64,000 nt of DNA from Cordilura impudica (taxonomy: Eukaryota > Arthropoda > Insecta > Diptera > Scathophagidae), in NCBI GenBank assembly GCA_963682025.1, contig OY821519.1:98019085-98083084 (forward strand), read 5' to 3'. This document shows positions 1 to 12,800 of this stretch, one piece after another. A model generated the notes under the pieces. The model made no database searches. It saw nothing but the letters and a program-made list of their open reading frames with translations, and was not told the origin of the DNA. Numbering within the stretch: the first letter of the stretch is position 1; every line of letters starts with the position of its first letter. The translations under genes were made by a program, and so were the position numbers.

Positions 1-450
1 AATTAAAAATTAAAAATTAAAAATTAAAAATTAAAAATTAAAAATTAAAAATTAAAAATTAAAAATTAAAAATTAAAAATTAAAAATTAAAAATTAAAAA
101 TTAAAAATTAAAAATTAAAAATTAAAAATTAAAAATTAAAAATTAAAAATTAAAAATTAAAAATTAAAAATTAAAAATTAAAAATTAAAAATTAAAAATT
201 AAAAATTAAAAATTAAAAATGAAAAATGAAAAACGAAAAATTAAAAATGGAAAATGAAAAACTAAAAATTATAAATTGAAAAATAAGAAGTAAAAACGAA
301 AAATGATAAATGGAATTTGGAAAATGAAATTTGAAAAATGAAAAATTAAAAATGGAAAATGAAATTTGAAAAATGAAAAATAAAAAACGAAAAATGAAAA
401 ATGAAAATTAAAAACTAAAAATTAAAAATTACAAATTAAAAATTCTAGTA
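1..450. repeat. Heptamer satellite (TTAAAAA)n with degenerate edge
   Basis: Positions 1-218 are an essentially perfect tandem array of the 7-mer TTAAAAA, cut by the window edge. From 219 to about 450 the array decays into variants such as AAAAATG and AAAAACG. Read on the other strand, these are the same CATTTTT-type units that build the large blocks at 15241-17330 and 20030-20937. Confidence 0.95.
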
Positions 451-717
451 ATTCTAATTCAGATAAAAATATTTTAAAATTTGCTTTTTTAATATTAATA
501 TCTTGAAAATTTTAATCAGTTGTTTTTTTTTTTAAATTAACATGAATTATCTAAAAACTTTCTTATAGGGAACAAACTTTGATCTTATACTGTTGGCTGC
601 GTTCTATATTGAATTTCATTTGGGGTTTTCTACTCTAGTAAAAGACAAATAATGCCATTTTTCAAATAGTAACGAATTCTTTCTAAAGAAGACACGATCA
701 TTGTTTTTTATAACAAG
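451..717. other. Unannotated AT-rich sequence upstream of first visible exon
   Basis: No repeat or coding similarity is recognised. It is probably intron of the methuselah-like gene: a pyrimidine-rich stretch ends in AAG at 715-717, directly before the first visible exon. Earlier ectodomain and signal-peptide exons would lie left of the window. Confidence 0.4.
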
Positions 718-860
718 GAATTATGATAGAAATAGGCCAACAAGAAGAGAAATTAACTTTAAATTTAATTGGTATTCGAAATTTAAGTTTCAGTACCGAA
801 AACAGTTTTAAAGTGGTAGCCGTACCCAATATTGGTTGTTATATTGAGTTTAAGATGCAG
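718..860 (+). CDS. mth-like exon A (ectodomain)
   Basis: Coding from at least 723, with an in-frame stop at 711-713, so the exon most likely begins after an AAG acceptor at 717. The segment ends GCYIEFKMQ before a weak GTGGAG donor at 861. Phase 0 joins cleanly to 945. An alternative donor at 868 would break the frame. Confidence 0.65.
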
Positions 861-3800
861 GTGGAGGGTATCAAAGATTCGGCCCACCCGAATTTAAGAC
901 TTTTACTTGTTTTATATTAATTTGATTTTCTTTATTTATTTTAGAGTGGCAAAATATATATTGAAAAAGAAAAAGCAACTCTAGATACGGTAAGTTACTG
1001 TTTAACACCTTACAAGTCAAAAGTTACGGAGAAATATTTAATAATGGCTTACAGCTGTCCCTTAACAAATGAAGTTGCATGGACTCTAAGCCTAAATAGT
1101 TACGGTAAGCTACATTTAAATAGGGGTACTCACAGTAAGAACATCCCAGCTAGCAAAGCGTTAGATTTCTCAGATATTGTTTATATATGAAAGGGTTCTT
1201 ATGGATTCCTTCATATTTGCCTTTTTCAAGTATATCACATAAATTTGCTGGCTCGGATATTTTTTGTATGCGAATTAAGTTGCCAGAACTATGAAAATAA
1301 TATTAAATTTTTTTATCTATTTTAGCTATGGCTGTATCAGTTTTATTTCTAATACCCACCATAGTGGTGTATATGATTTTGAAAGAGTTGAGGGGTAACC
1401 TGAGAGGTAAAATTCTAATATGTTACTTATTATCTCTGGCCATGTCTTATAGCATCATAAGTTTTATAAACATTTCACATATACAGTTTACCTGCATAAC
1501 GTGCAGTTTATTAGGTGAGTAAAATATTAAATTTAACAGAAGTTCCAGTACTGTATAATTATTGATTAATTTTAATTTTTTAAACTTTCTTGGTTCCTCG
1601 TCGGAGACCGAATGATTTGGCTTATTTTACATTTTTTAAGTAAAAGAAATATGTTTAGTCACATGTGAGAAAACCGATTTGATATTTAATTGTCATCTGG
1701 TAAATAACATAGGCAATTCAAAGAGATTTTAATAAAACCCCCCAAGCTTTTAATTCACGATAATTAATATTCACTTTTAGCTGCGCAGTAAAAATATTAT
1801 TTACATACTCTACCAATCTGTGGTCAGGGTAAAGTGAGTTTTTGCTGATGTTTCTACCTACCACAAATACTTGACATAGGACCACCTTCAATTATACCAA
1901 TTTAACGATGTCCAAACGTCCGTCCGTCTATATTGTGTGTATCCATGTGCTATGTTTATAATCAAATTACAAATATATTTGAATGAAATTCGCTATATCA
2001 GCTTTTGTTAGACATTGAAATTGCTCATAATCGATGCATGTTCAGACCTAGTATCCATACATATGTCCTCTATGAGATTGATATAAATCACCCTCATGGA
2101 CAAATTTTGTTGGTGTGTACTTATTGCAGCCATTAAGCTGTGTTATCCAAAAATAAACTCTCTAAAAACATTTTAAATTCTAGTCCCCATATAAAGCTGC
2201 TTCCCGAACTTCACTTAAATTTATACCCTATACCACTATGTAGTCTGGGTATAATAGCTTTGTGCTGATGTATCTTTTATTATACCGATCAAATCACTTT
2301 CTTAGCCATGTCCGTCTGTCCGCCCGTCCTTCTGTGTGTCCATGTCAACCTTTTAATTAAACTACAGGTCTCAAATATGAACATATTTTAATTAAATTTA
2401 GTATATAAGCTTTTGTCAGCCATAGGATGAACGCTGGTGAATATCGGTATATGTTCAAACCTAGCCCACATACAAATGATCCCTATGACATCAACTTAAA
2501 TTACCATAAGAACCAAATTATCATATAGATCTCGGTAACATTGGGTTTGTGTATGCTTATTGCATCTATTTATCAGTAGTGCAAAAATAAATCATATAGG
2601 ACAACACATAGTCATGGTCAGGATCGTTCCATATTTCGACCTAGTCCCCATATAAATAGCATCCGATATGAACTTTTTCATATCCGAAGGCAACAAAATT
2701 AATAGCGATGCCACTCAAATTTGGTTTTTGATTATTTTTTATATCTAATTACTTGGACCTAAGAGATAGGGTCTCTAAACGCAAGGTATAGGGTATCGCA
2801 TAGTCGGTCAATACTATACTTGTTTCAAATTTAGTTTATATATCAGGCATAGGCAAATGCGGCCCACGAACAAATTTTGTGCGGCCCCATATAAATTTAA
2901 AACAAAATAAAAAAAATTTGTTTGTTAATTAAAAAAAAGAATTTTAAACACGTAAGAAAATTAAAGTCGGTCTAGCCCGACTATACGATACCCCATACTA
3001 TGGTTTAGAGACCCTATCTCTTATGTCCAACTAATTAGATATAGAAAATAAGCATAAACCAAATTTAATTGGCATTGTTATTCATTTTTTTGGTTGCAGA
3101 TATGAAAAAGTTCATACCGGGTGCTATATTTATATGGGACTGGGTCGAAAAATGGACCGATACTGAGCATATTTGGTAAAGTCACTTATATTTTGAATAA
3201 ATATATACAAATCAAATTTGAAAAAAATCTGTGCAATATTTTTGTTTTTTGATAGATTTAAGTGAATATCGGGAAGCAGCTCTTTATGGGGCCTATGACT
3301 AAGAATTGTCCTACAGGGATTATTTTTGGAAAGGCGGACGGACGGACGACTCAGAAAGTGATTCTGAGTCGATTGGTATAACAAAAGATGGGTCCAGGGA
3401 AAATATTTTTGGTAGTTACAGACAGCAGCACAAAGTCATTATACCCAAACCGCATAGGGTATAAAAATTTCAAAATTTTTTTTTTAAATTTAGATTTAAT
3501 TAAAAAAAAAAAAAATTCAAAACAATAATACTAAAATATCAAATTATAGTTGCGAAGTAGCATTAATATAACTTTTCAATAGGTCCACAAAAATAATACA
3601 AATTATTAATCTTAATAAATGCGAAATTAACCCTAAGCTCTCTTTTGATGAGTCTTATTTCTGACTTTCTGGTTGAATTTTCCGTTTTGGTGTATTCAGG
3701 GACTTATAGTAAAATTTCACGGCGAATATTTCTGCGGCACATTTTAACCGCTTAAATCACTGTTTTAATGATGTTTTTGCTCCTTTTATAAGAAGGGCAA

Positions 3801-6800
3801 AAATGACCCATAACTTGAGGAGTTAAACGGTTAACATATTATATAAAAAATGTTCTCCGTAACTTCGGAATTTTTTTTTTTTTACTATTTTGTTTTAAAG
3901 TGGATATTTGTACAGAAATATAATAGTGCGGCCCACCGTTCGTAGGTGAAATTCCAAATTTGGCCCAACAAGCCATTTACGTGCCCACCCCTGTTATATA
4001 TGTTTTTGCGATATATAAGTGACTTCTAAATATGGTTATGATCGGTTCATTTTTTTGATCTTGCCTTATATAAAAATAACATCCGACATGAGCTTTTTCA
4101 TATCTGCAGGCCACACATTCATAAAAGTGTCACTCAAATTTATTTTTTTTTTCTACATCCAATAACAGAATAAGCTAAACCAAAATTTAGAGCTATTATT
4201 GAGCTAATATAATTGATGGTTATGACTTTATAAATATCAATCATCCTGATAATAGAGCCCACGCTGGCTCAGGAATTTTGATCAAATCAAAAATAAAATA
4301 TGACATTCTAATGCCGTTTTCTTTTCTGACAAAAAAATGTCGCCTTTTTTTTGCCCTTTTTTGGAAAAGTGTATTTTTATATATATTCTGAATTAAGAGC
4401 AACTTGATATTATATATCAATCGAAAGGTCTCAAAGTGCTGTATTCATAAATGCAAAAAATTTTTGATTATTATCCTCTTGGAAGTCATAGGGTGAAAAT
4501 ATTCAAAAAAGGGGAACAATGGAATATTCTCACACTATGACCTGAAAGAAATCAATGGCTGAAATTTTTTGTGATTTACGAGGGCTCGACTTTGAGAACA
4601 TTCGATTGATATACAAGATAAGGTTGTTATTGATTCAGAATATATAAAAAATACACTTTTCGAAAAAAGGGCAAAAAAAGGCGACATTTTTTGTCAGAAA
4701 AGAAAACGGCATTAATGGTTTACAGGAAAAATATCTTCAGGCAACATGCATTAAAATTAAAAGTCACGTTGGAGATTTAGTTGTGTCTTCAATTTATTTT
4801 CTTCCTCGACATACAGTTAAATGTCAAAATTACGATGATTTTTTTTAGCACACTTGGTGTACGATTTCTTGTTGGTGGAGACTTCAATGCCAAACACCCA
4901 TGGTGAGGTTCCAGATTAATAAATCCGAAAGGCAGCGAACTTTATAAATGCTTAACAAAGAATAATTTCTCAGCTTTATCGACAGGTACACCGACGTATT
5001 TCCACAAAAAATTCCAGACTTATTAGATTTTATTGTCTACAATGGTATACCTAGTTATAAATTGGAAACTAAAAGTAGTTCTGGTGTGTGATCTGAGTTC
5101 AGATCACACACCAGTTTTAATTAATCTTAACGTTCCAGTTAAAATTAAAACTCCTGCATACCAAATTTTGTCATCAAAAACAAACATACCCCTGTTTCAA
5201 CAATATTTGGACGAAAATGTAAATCTTAATAAAAGCCTTAAAACCAAATTAGAACTAGATGATACAGTAGAATATTTCACCAACGAGATACATAGATGAA
5301 TCATCGCAACAAAATTTCTGCAATTTTAACACTTCTCTCGAAATTCGTCAACTCCTTAGAGAAAAAAGAAGGTTACGGAAAAGATGGCAAATAAGTAGGA
5401 ATATATTTGATAAACGTTTATTCAATAAAGCTTGCAAGGACCTCAAAGCCTTGCTGGTTGAACATAAAAATTAAAAAAATTCACAATTTCTTGAGAATAT
5501 AAATAATTCAAAATACGAAGAACACCTCCTATGGAAAGCTACAAAATTTCTTGAAAGACCAACTAAAAGGAATATCATCTTAAAAAATGCAGATAATTCA
5601 TGGTGTAGAACTGACAAAGCCACCTCGGACGCCTTTGCTATTCATTTAAAAAACACATTTGTGCCGTTTTCTTTTAACACAGCAACACAACAAGAAGAAG
5701 TTTTAAATTTTTTGGACTGTCCTTTGCAAATGGACCTTCCAATTAAATGTTTTACACCTAGCGATGTTAAAGCGGAAATAAAAATTTTAAATAAAAAAAA
5801 GGCTCCTGGATATGACCTAATTGATGCGAAAGTTGTTAGTAAGTCAACGAATAAATGCGTCGTGTTTTTAACTATGATTTACAACACAATATTAAGGCTT
5901 GATCATTTTCCATCACAGTGGAAATGTGCGGAGATCATAATGATTCCAAAACCGAACAAACCACAAAATTTGGCAACATCATTCAGACCAATTAGTTTAC
6001 TAGTCATTTTCTCAAAAATATTTGAAAAAATTTTCCTTCGGCGATTGTCACCGATTCTAGAATCCAGAAATATTATTCCGGAACAACAGTTTGGTTTCAG
6101 CCACAATCATGGTACTCCAGAACAGATTCATTGAATTGTCAATGTTATAACTGACGCACTAGAGAAAAAAAGATATTGTTGTGCAGTCTTCCTCGACATT
6201 CAGCAAGCTTTCGACAGAGTCTGGCATCTGGGTTTACTCTACAAAATTAAAAAGTTTTTGCCTGCACCTTTTTATCTAAAAGTTATTTATCTGTTAGATA
6301 TTTTTATGTTAAAAACAATGATGAAAGATCAGAACTATACGAAATAAAAGCTAGAATACCCCAAGTTAGTGCACTGGGTCCAATTTTATACACTACTTAT
6401 ACAGCTGATATGCCGATCCTCGATAATGTTATGGTGGCTACATACGCAGATGATACTGCAATTATTGCTACAAGCGACTGCCCTGTAGAAGCGTCTTCGT
6501 TTTTTCAAAATGAGATCAATGAACTTGAATATTGGTTACGAAAATGGAATGTAAAAGTGAATTCTCAAAAATCTCACTATACAACGTTTACATTGAGACG
6601 AGATAACTGCCCATCTATCACTATAAATAGTAATTCCATTCCAACGAGTGAAAAGGTTAAATATTTAGGAATGGTTCTTGATAGGCGGCTCACCTGGAAG
6701 GCTCACAATAAAAATAAACAAGAACAACTTAAAATTAAAACCAAAAAACTTTACTGGCTTATAGGCCCAAAATCTCAGCTAAGCTTAAATAATAAATTAA

Positions 6801-9800
6801 GCATATATAAAATTATATTAAAACCTGTGTGGTCACATGGTATACAATTATGGGGTACTACCAGTAATTCGAATATTGACATACTTGAAAGATTTCAATC
6901 AAAAACATTAAGACTTATAACTAACGCTCCATGGTATATTATAAATAAGGCAATCAAAAGAGATCTTTCTATATCAACAGTTAAAGACGAAATCAGAACC
7001 ATAAGTGAAAGATACCTGCAGAGACTAAGCAACCATGTTAATCCAGTGGCAATAGCTTTATTAGATAGCACAGGCGAGATCAAAAGGCTGAAACGCAATC
7101 ATATACTAGATCTACCATTCCGTAAATAATCATTATTCAATATGTAAAAACCAAGGTTCAGAAAATACACACACGAAACACACAATGTTGTGTTCTAAAG
7201 CAGCCAACACATATCTTTATTTTCATATCAATTATGTGCGTTTCTAAATTTTCTACGGTGCCCAACACAACCATGACTGTGTTCGTTTTAATATTTCGTT
7301 ATTTACACGAACATTTTTGTATCACATACTTTTTGTTTCAATCACACATAAAGCACACATTTTTGAGTGTTGCTTTATTTGCAGTTCATGTTCTGGTACG
7401 TGTACTGAAAAAAAAAAACACAGAACATGTACAATAAACAGGTTCGAGTTCAGTTATATTTTAAGTCGTGTTGTGGCTCGTGTAGTGAGAAAAAACAGAA
7501 CATGAACAATAAACAGGTTCGAGTTCAGTTATATTTTAAACACGACTTAAAATATAACTGAACTCGAACCTGTTTATTGTACATGTTCTGTTCTTTCAGT
7601 TCTATTTTAAACACGACTTAAAATATAACTGAACTCGAACCTGTTTATTGTACATGTTCTGTTTTTTCTTACTACACGAGCCACAACACGACTTAAAATA
7701 TAACTGAACTCGAACCTGTTTATTGTACATGTTCTGTGTTTTTTTTTTAGTACACGTACCAGAACATGAACTTCAAATAAAGCAACACTCAAAAATGTGT
7801 GCTTTATGTGTGATTGAAACGAAAAGTATGTGATACAATAATGTTCGTGTAAATAACGAAATATTAAAACGAACACAGTCATGGTTGTGTTGGGCACCGA
7901 AGAAAATTTAAAAACAAACATAATTGATATGAAAATAAAAATATGTGTGTGTTGGTCTAAGTTATGTTTGTTTACATATATGTACGAGTTTTTTTATTCA
8001 GTGTGTGTTTTTTTCTGAACTCTGGTAAAAACAAATGAAAATAACACTGTAAATATTATTAAATTGTAATAATTAATATTTTTGTATATCTCACTGGAGA
8101 TACACAATATCTGTGATATATCAATAACTAATCAAATTTTTTCTTATTATCTTTGGATAGATTGTAAATAAAGAAATATTAATAAAAAAAAAAGTTTCTT
8201 TACAGCGTCATCGTGCTAAAGTTCTTTATGCTCCTCTGACCATTTGTTCTGTTATCCCAACTCTTATAATGAACGACCAAATATTCACTGAGCCGGTTGT
8301 TAAGGCTAACTTTTTAGCTCAACTGTTTACAAACAATTCGTTTTTGTCGGATAGCGATCAACCACTGCCCGAACTTGAAAGGGTAACCCGTTCTATGTCT
8401 AAAATATTCTTCCGGATCTCAATACAAGTAAGTGTCTCGGTGCAAATGTTATACCAGCACTCATACTCAAACAATGCTCTTCGACGCTAGGTAGCCACCC
8501 TTTTCAGCTCTGAGTACAGTGCGGAAGTCTTCCATCTTGCTGGAAGGTTGCCAATGACCGACCAACCAATAACCCTGAAATTTACCGTCGAATTTAAATC
8601 TGCTTTACGATCTCAATGGTGATGGAGAGCATGATTAATTACCGTCTTGTAAACTATCTAGACGCCAACTAACTTCTTAGTTATGCGCAATATGGCTTCC
8701 GTAGGGAGACTTGTAAGCATTTCCTTCTGAGCGCTGGAGTCGATCCATTAACAATTTTAGCAAAAGTAAAGTGATTACTCTAGATCTTTCTAAAGCGTTC
8801 GATTGCATATGATACGATGCATTAGTATTAAATCTTATTGCATTTGGGTTCGGCATTAACTTCTCTTGATATACATCAAGTTTTCTGAGTTGACGGGGTC
8901 TCCTCCAATGAGTTTCAGCTCAATTCAGGGGTACCCCAAAGTTCTGCTCTTTCTCCATCAATTTTCCCTTTTTTCCTTAATCTACTTTTTCGCAGATGAG
9001 AGCAACATTATTCATTCATTTTCCTTCAACTGTAGGCCAAGCCTTTTTGAGGTTGGGGAGCAAAAGGCTAACAATGAATGACGCACTCAATAAGGAACTG
9101 TTAAGAATCTCCGAGTTAAGTAAAACAAATAGGGTCAATTTTAATACGCGGAAGGCTCAATGTTGTTTATTGACTCATAGGGCCTTGGATTCAACAATGT
9201 TATCTGTACATATGAGTGGTATAGGTAAGTAGGATACTCTAGAGAATACAACTCGATGTCCGTTGAAACGACCATGTTTTTCAAGTGTCGAAAGAAACAT
9301 TCAAGTGTATTGGTTTTCTAAAACGGTGCAAAAATTCCTTCACTCCTTCTGATCTTAAAATCAATCGAAAATGGAATGCAACTCCCATATATGGACAGGG
9401 GCTTCCAAGTCTATTATGGTGCTACTCGACCGTCTTCAAAGGAGGGCGTTGATGCTCATTAATGACAGTAAGGTACCGAACTCCATTGACTCGTTGGCAC
9501 ATAGTCGAAATGTAGGTTGTGCAACACTGTTCTATGGATACTTCAATGCAAAAAGTTATTCTGAGGTTAGCGAACTCAGTCCAAGTGCCCGAGATTTAGT
9601 TCGGTCTACCAGCTTCTCTAATAGAGTACATCAATTGTAGTCTATTGTCTAGTTGGCCGCACAACGCATTACAGAGAAAATTCGTTTCTTACCTGAAAGT
9701 TACAATCTAATAAAATTTAAGTTAAATATTCACACACGCTACTCCCTTTTTCTTCCTTCCCATAACCTATTTTCCTGAGATTAACACAATGCACTGAATT

Positions 9801-12800
9801 TGTAGAGGACATCCCCTGAGTATTAGCTTACAATAAAAAAAATCATGGGAGTCCGATCACAGGGAAGATGTGTAAACATCTAGTAATTAAAGATTTTTTT
9901 ATGTCATTTTTTAAAATCAAACAGAAAGCGTCATCTATGTATCACTTATAGCAAAAACTGCTTCAGCTAATTCAACAACCCTTTGCTGTAAAACGTTGAA
10001 AATATCCCAATATAAACGTATATAAGTGATACACCAATACAATCATAAGTCACACAGCGTTATGTGTCAGCTCTCACCTATTACGTATTACACAATTTTT
10101 GTGATTGCATTGTGAAATAGAAATTTACCCCCCTGCGCGTATAGATGTTTATACATCAAAAATATATGTGTAAAGTCACATACTTTCTTCAAAAACATTT
10201 GTAAACCAAATTTTAAAAATATCTAGGCAATATTTTTGTCTCTTGATATATTTAAGTGAAGATCATGCATCAGCTTTATACCCGTACGGGTACTTAATTT
10301 TATGGATATTCATATGATAATCTGGATCTTAATCGGTTTGAATAAGGGTTATTTTTGTGGGGGCTAGATCTGAATATGCACTTCCTTTAATATTCTCAAC
10401 CAGTTAGATGAGTGGAGTGAACCTTTCTTTTACCTTTTATACCGGTCGCACCATACTCACTTGTTGACTCAATTAAGTCATGTCCGTCTGACTGTCTGTC
10501 AGTGTGTTCATATAAATATGGTATCCAACGGACGGACGCAAGTGCAAAGATATATGGCTTTACTATGATCGCTATTGAAGTTTGTGAGAATCAGAGAATC
10601 ATAGTCTACATACTAGTGTCCGCTGTGAGTTGGAAATTATCATTATATCTTACAATATTTCGTCATAAGTATAAAAAACAATATCGGATAAGATAGATAC
10701 TTTTACTTAAAATTCAAATGTGATCACGAACGGGCTACTTCTAAACCAAGTTTGCTTTTAATAATCACTTAACTCAAACTTGTTTATGTTGTCCAATAGC
10801 GACCAAAAGTACTAACATTATTGATCTGACCATGTTCGGAAATGATTGCTTTCCTAAAACTCATGGTATGGGATTTTTCCGAGTTTCGTACAGTCGGCCT
10901 AGATTATCTTTAACTTTTACTTGCTTTTTGGTTGAATTCAATTCTCGAATGAATGAGGGTTTTATGAACTCTTCAAATATATCATACAACTAATAATATC
11001 ATATCAACTAAAGTATAAACAGGAAAGTGTAAATTGGGTTCTTCTCAGTATGATTTTAATATAATTTTTTATACCCTCTGCACAGTTTGTCATTCCTTAT
11101 AGCAACTCGAGTCGATATAGTGATGTCCGTCTGTCCGTCTGTCTCTTCAATTTACGCTCATTCACAAAGTAAACCATTTACCTGGGCAAAGTTAGCATAA
11201 TATTGTTTGCCATTAAATCAAACAGGCTGCTGTTGAAAATAAGTTAAATTGGCCATCATTGTACCAAGATACAACCTAAAATATAAAGACACTTATAAAA
11301 AAATTTTTACATTCAGTGTCTTTATTGTATTAATTTAGTATAAAGTTTATCAAATTGTTTACTTTTTCAAATATTTTGTTTACTTTTGTTATAAGTAGTT
11401 CACTAAGTCAAGATATTAATGAAAACCTTAAACACATGTGGAGGTTATCAAAGATTCGGTACAGCCAAATTTAACACTACCACTTTTGGTTTAAATTATT
11501 AGTTTTAATTAAATTGCAATTTATTACAGAATTTACTAAATTATAGTTAGTATCTATAATATTAACAGGCTAGGCGATTTCTTATTACCGATATTTTGTT
11601 CTACCGATTTATTCCCATTTTGACCAAACGTATATTATTTGAAAGGTATTTCTTTTTAGCTGTTCACCAGATTTCTAGATTTTTAATTTTTTTCTTTATT
11701 TTGAGTAATTTGCATTTAAAGGTGCTACTAACACAAACATAATATAATACATATGCTATGTGTGTGTTTATTAAATTTGTTAATGTGCTTGTTAATGAAT
11801 TTAATTTCTTCATTCGCAATAATAATAAACCAAAAAAGTGTTGGGTTGTGAATTGGCTAAGTTGAAAAATAAAGTTGCCTAGAAATTGCACTCGAATTTC
11901 GAGCGCTGGAATCAGCTAGTTATTACTAAATTATAATGTAAGGAATAGATGGTGCTGCATACATTTTCATAGCAAAGAGTTAAGTGTGTATTTGAAAAAT
12001 TTATACAAAATCAGAATGAGTTGTACATGTTCATATACCTCTTATATCTTAGTGATTTAAAATGTCCCTTCTGAATTAGAAATTTTATTTCATATATATA
12101 TATGGGCCATTAAATTTAAGTAAAACAAATCTCTAAAATTTTCTTCAGGTTATACCTGCTACTTTTTCTTTATGGCGGCTTTTTTATGGTTGAGTGTTTT
12201 ATGCTATGACATCTGGAAAAATTTCAAGGAGAACAACAAAGTCAATGCGAGAGAAGATAGTAAACGATTTGTATATTATTCTCTGTACACTTGGGGTTGG
12301 TCATCAATATTTAGCCTATTAGCCATATGGGTTGATGCATCAACGAGTATTGAGGAGTTATATAAAACGGGCATTGGTTGTCAAATGTGTTGGGTTAATA
12401 GTAAGTACACAAAAATTAATTAAAAATTATTTAAATTTACTTTAAATTTTCATAATCTCTTTTTAAGATACAAAATGGTCAGCCGCAATTTATTTTTATG
12501 GTCCAAATTTGATTATTCTACTTTGCAGTTTTGTAACTTTCACCTATCTAACCGTACACATTTATAACGTTCGTCGCAATTCGGATAAAATTACACATAG
12601 AGAACGACATTTTGAAGAAAAGTAAGTATGCCTGGTACATGTAAAATGGGTCACCAAAAAAAAAGTGTTAAACGTATCAACCACACCGCACAATGATGAT
12701 TATGATTTTTTGGGTATCATTTGTGCTCATTGTTGTTAGTGTTGTTGATTGTGTTCCATAATTAATAATGGTTATTTTCATAAATAATGAAACACTTATT

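Larger units (their letters stand above)
4195..8199 (+). mobile_element. Jockey-type LINE relic (LINE A), 5'-truncated, with poly-A tail
   Basis: Non-LTR retrotransposon copy. The sense strand contains an apurinic-endonuclease remnant (GGDFNAKH near 4878, SDHTPV near 5100), reverse transcriptase (5661-7129), a 3' UTR resuming at 8026, AATAAA near 8168, and an A-rich tail to about 8199. Two elements are inserted: a 402-bp MITE at 4311-4712 and a foldback element at 7151-8025. Removing the MITE restores the endonuclease reading (LQATCIKI...VSSIY). Confidence 0.85.
1515..12148 (+). other. 10.6-kb transposon-filled intron of the mth-like gene
   Basis: Between matched splice sites lie interspersed repeats, a hAT MITE, a jockey-like LINE with a MITE and a foldback element, a second LINE, element E copy 1 and a Helitron. 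Stretches 1530-1790 and 10700-11550 show nothing recognisable beyond small repeat scraps, including family-D sequence at 11068-11150 (ATACCCTCTGCACAG and a GTCCGTCTGTCCG run). Confidence 0.8.

Noticed and set aside
7234..7921. ORFs sharing long identical segments at 7234-7505 (+) and 7607-7921 (-)
   Set aside because: They read the two arms of the foldback inverted repeat, which explains their near identity.
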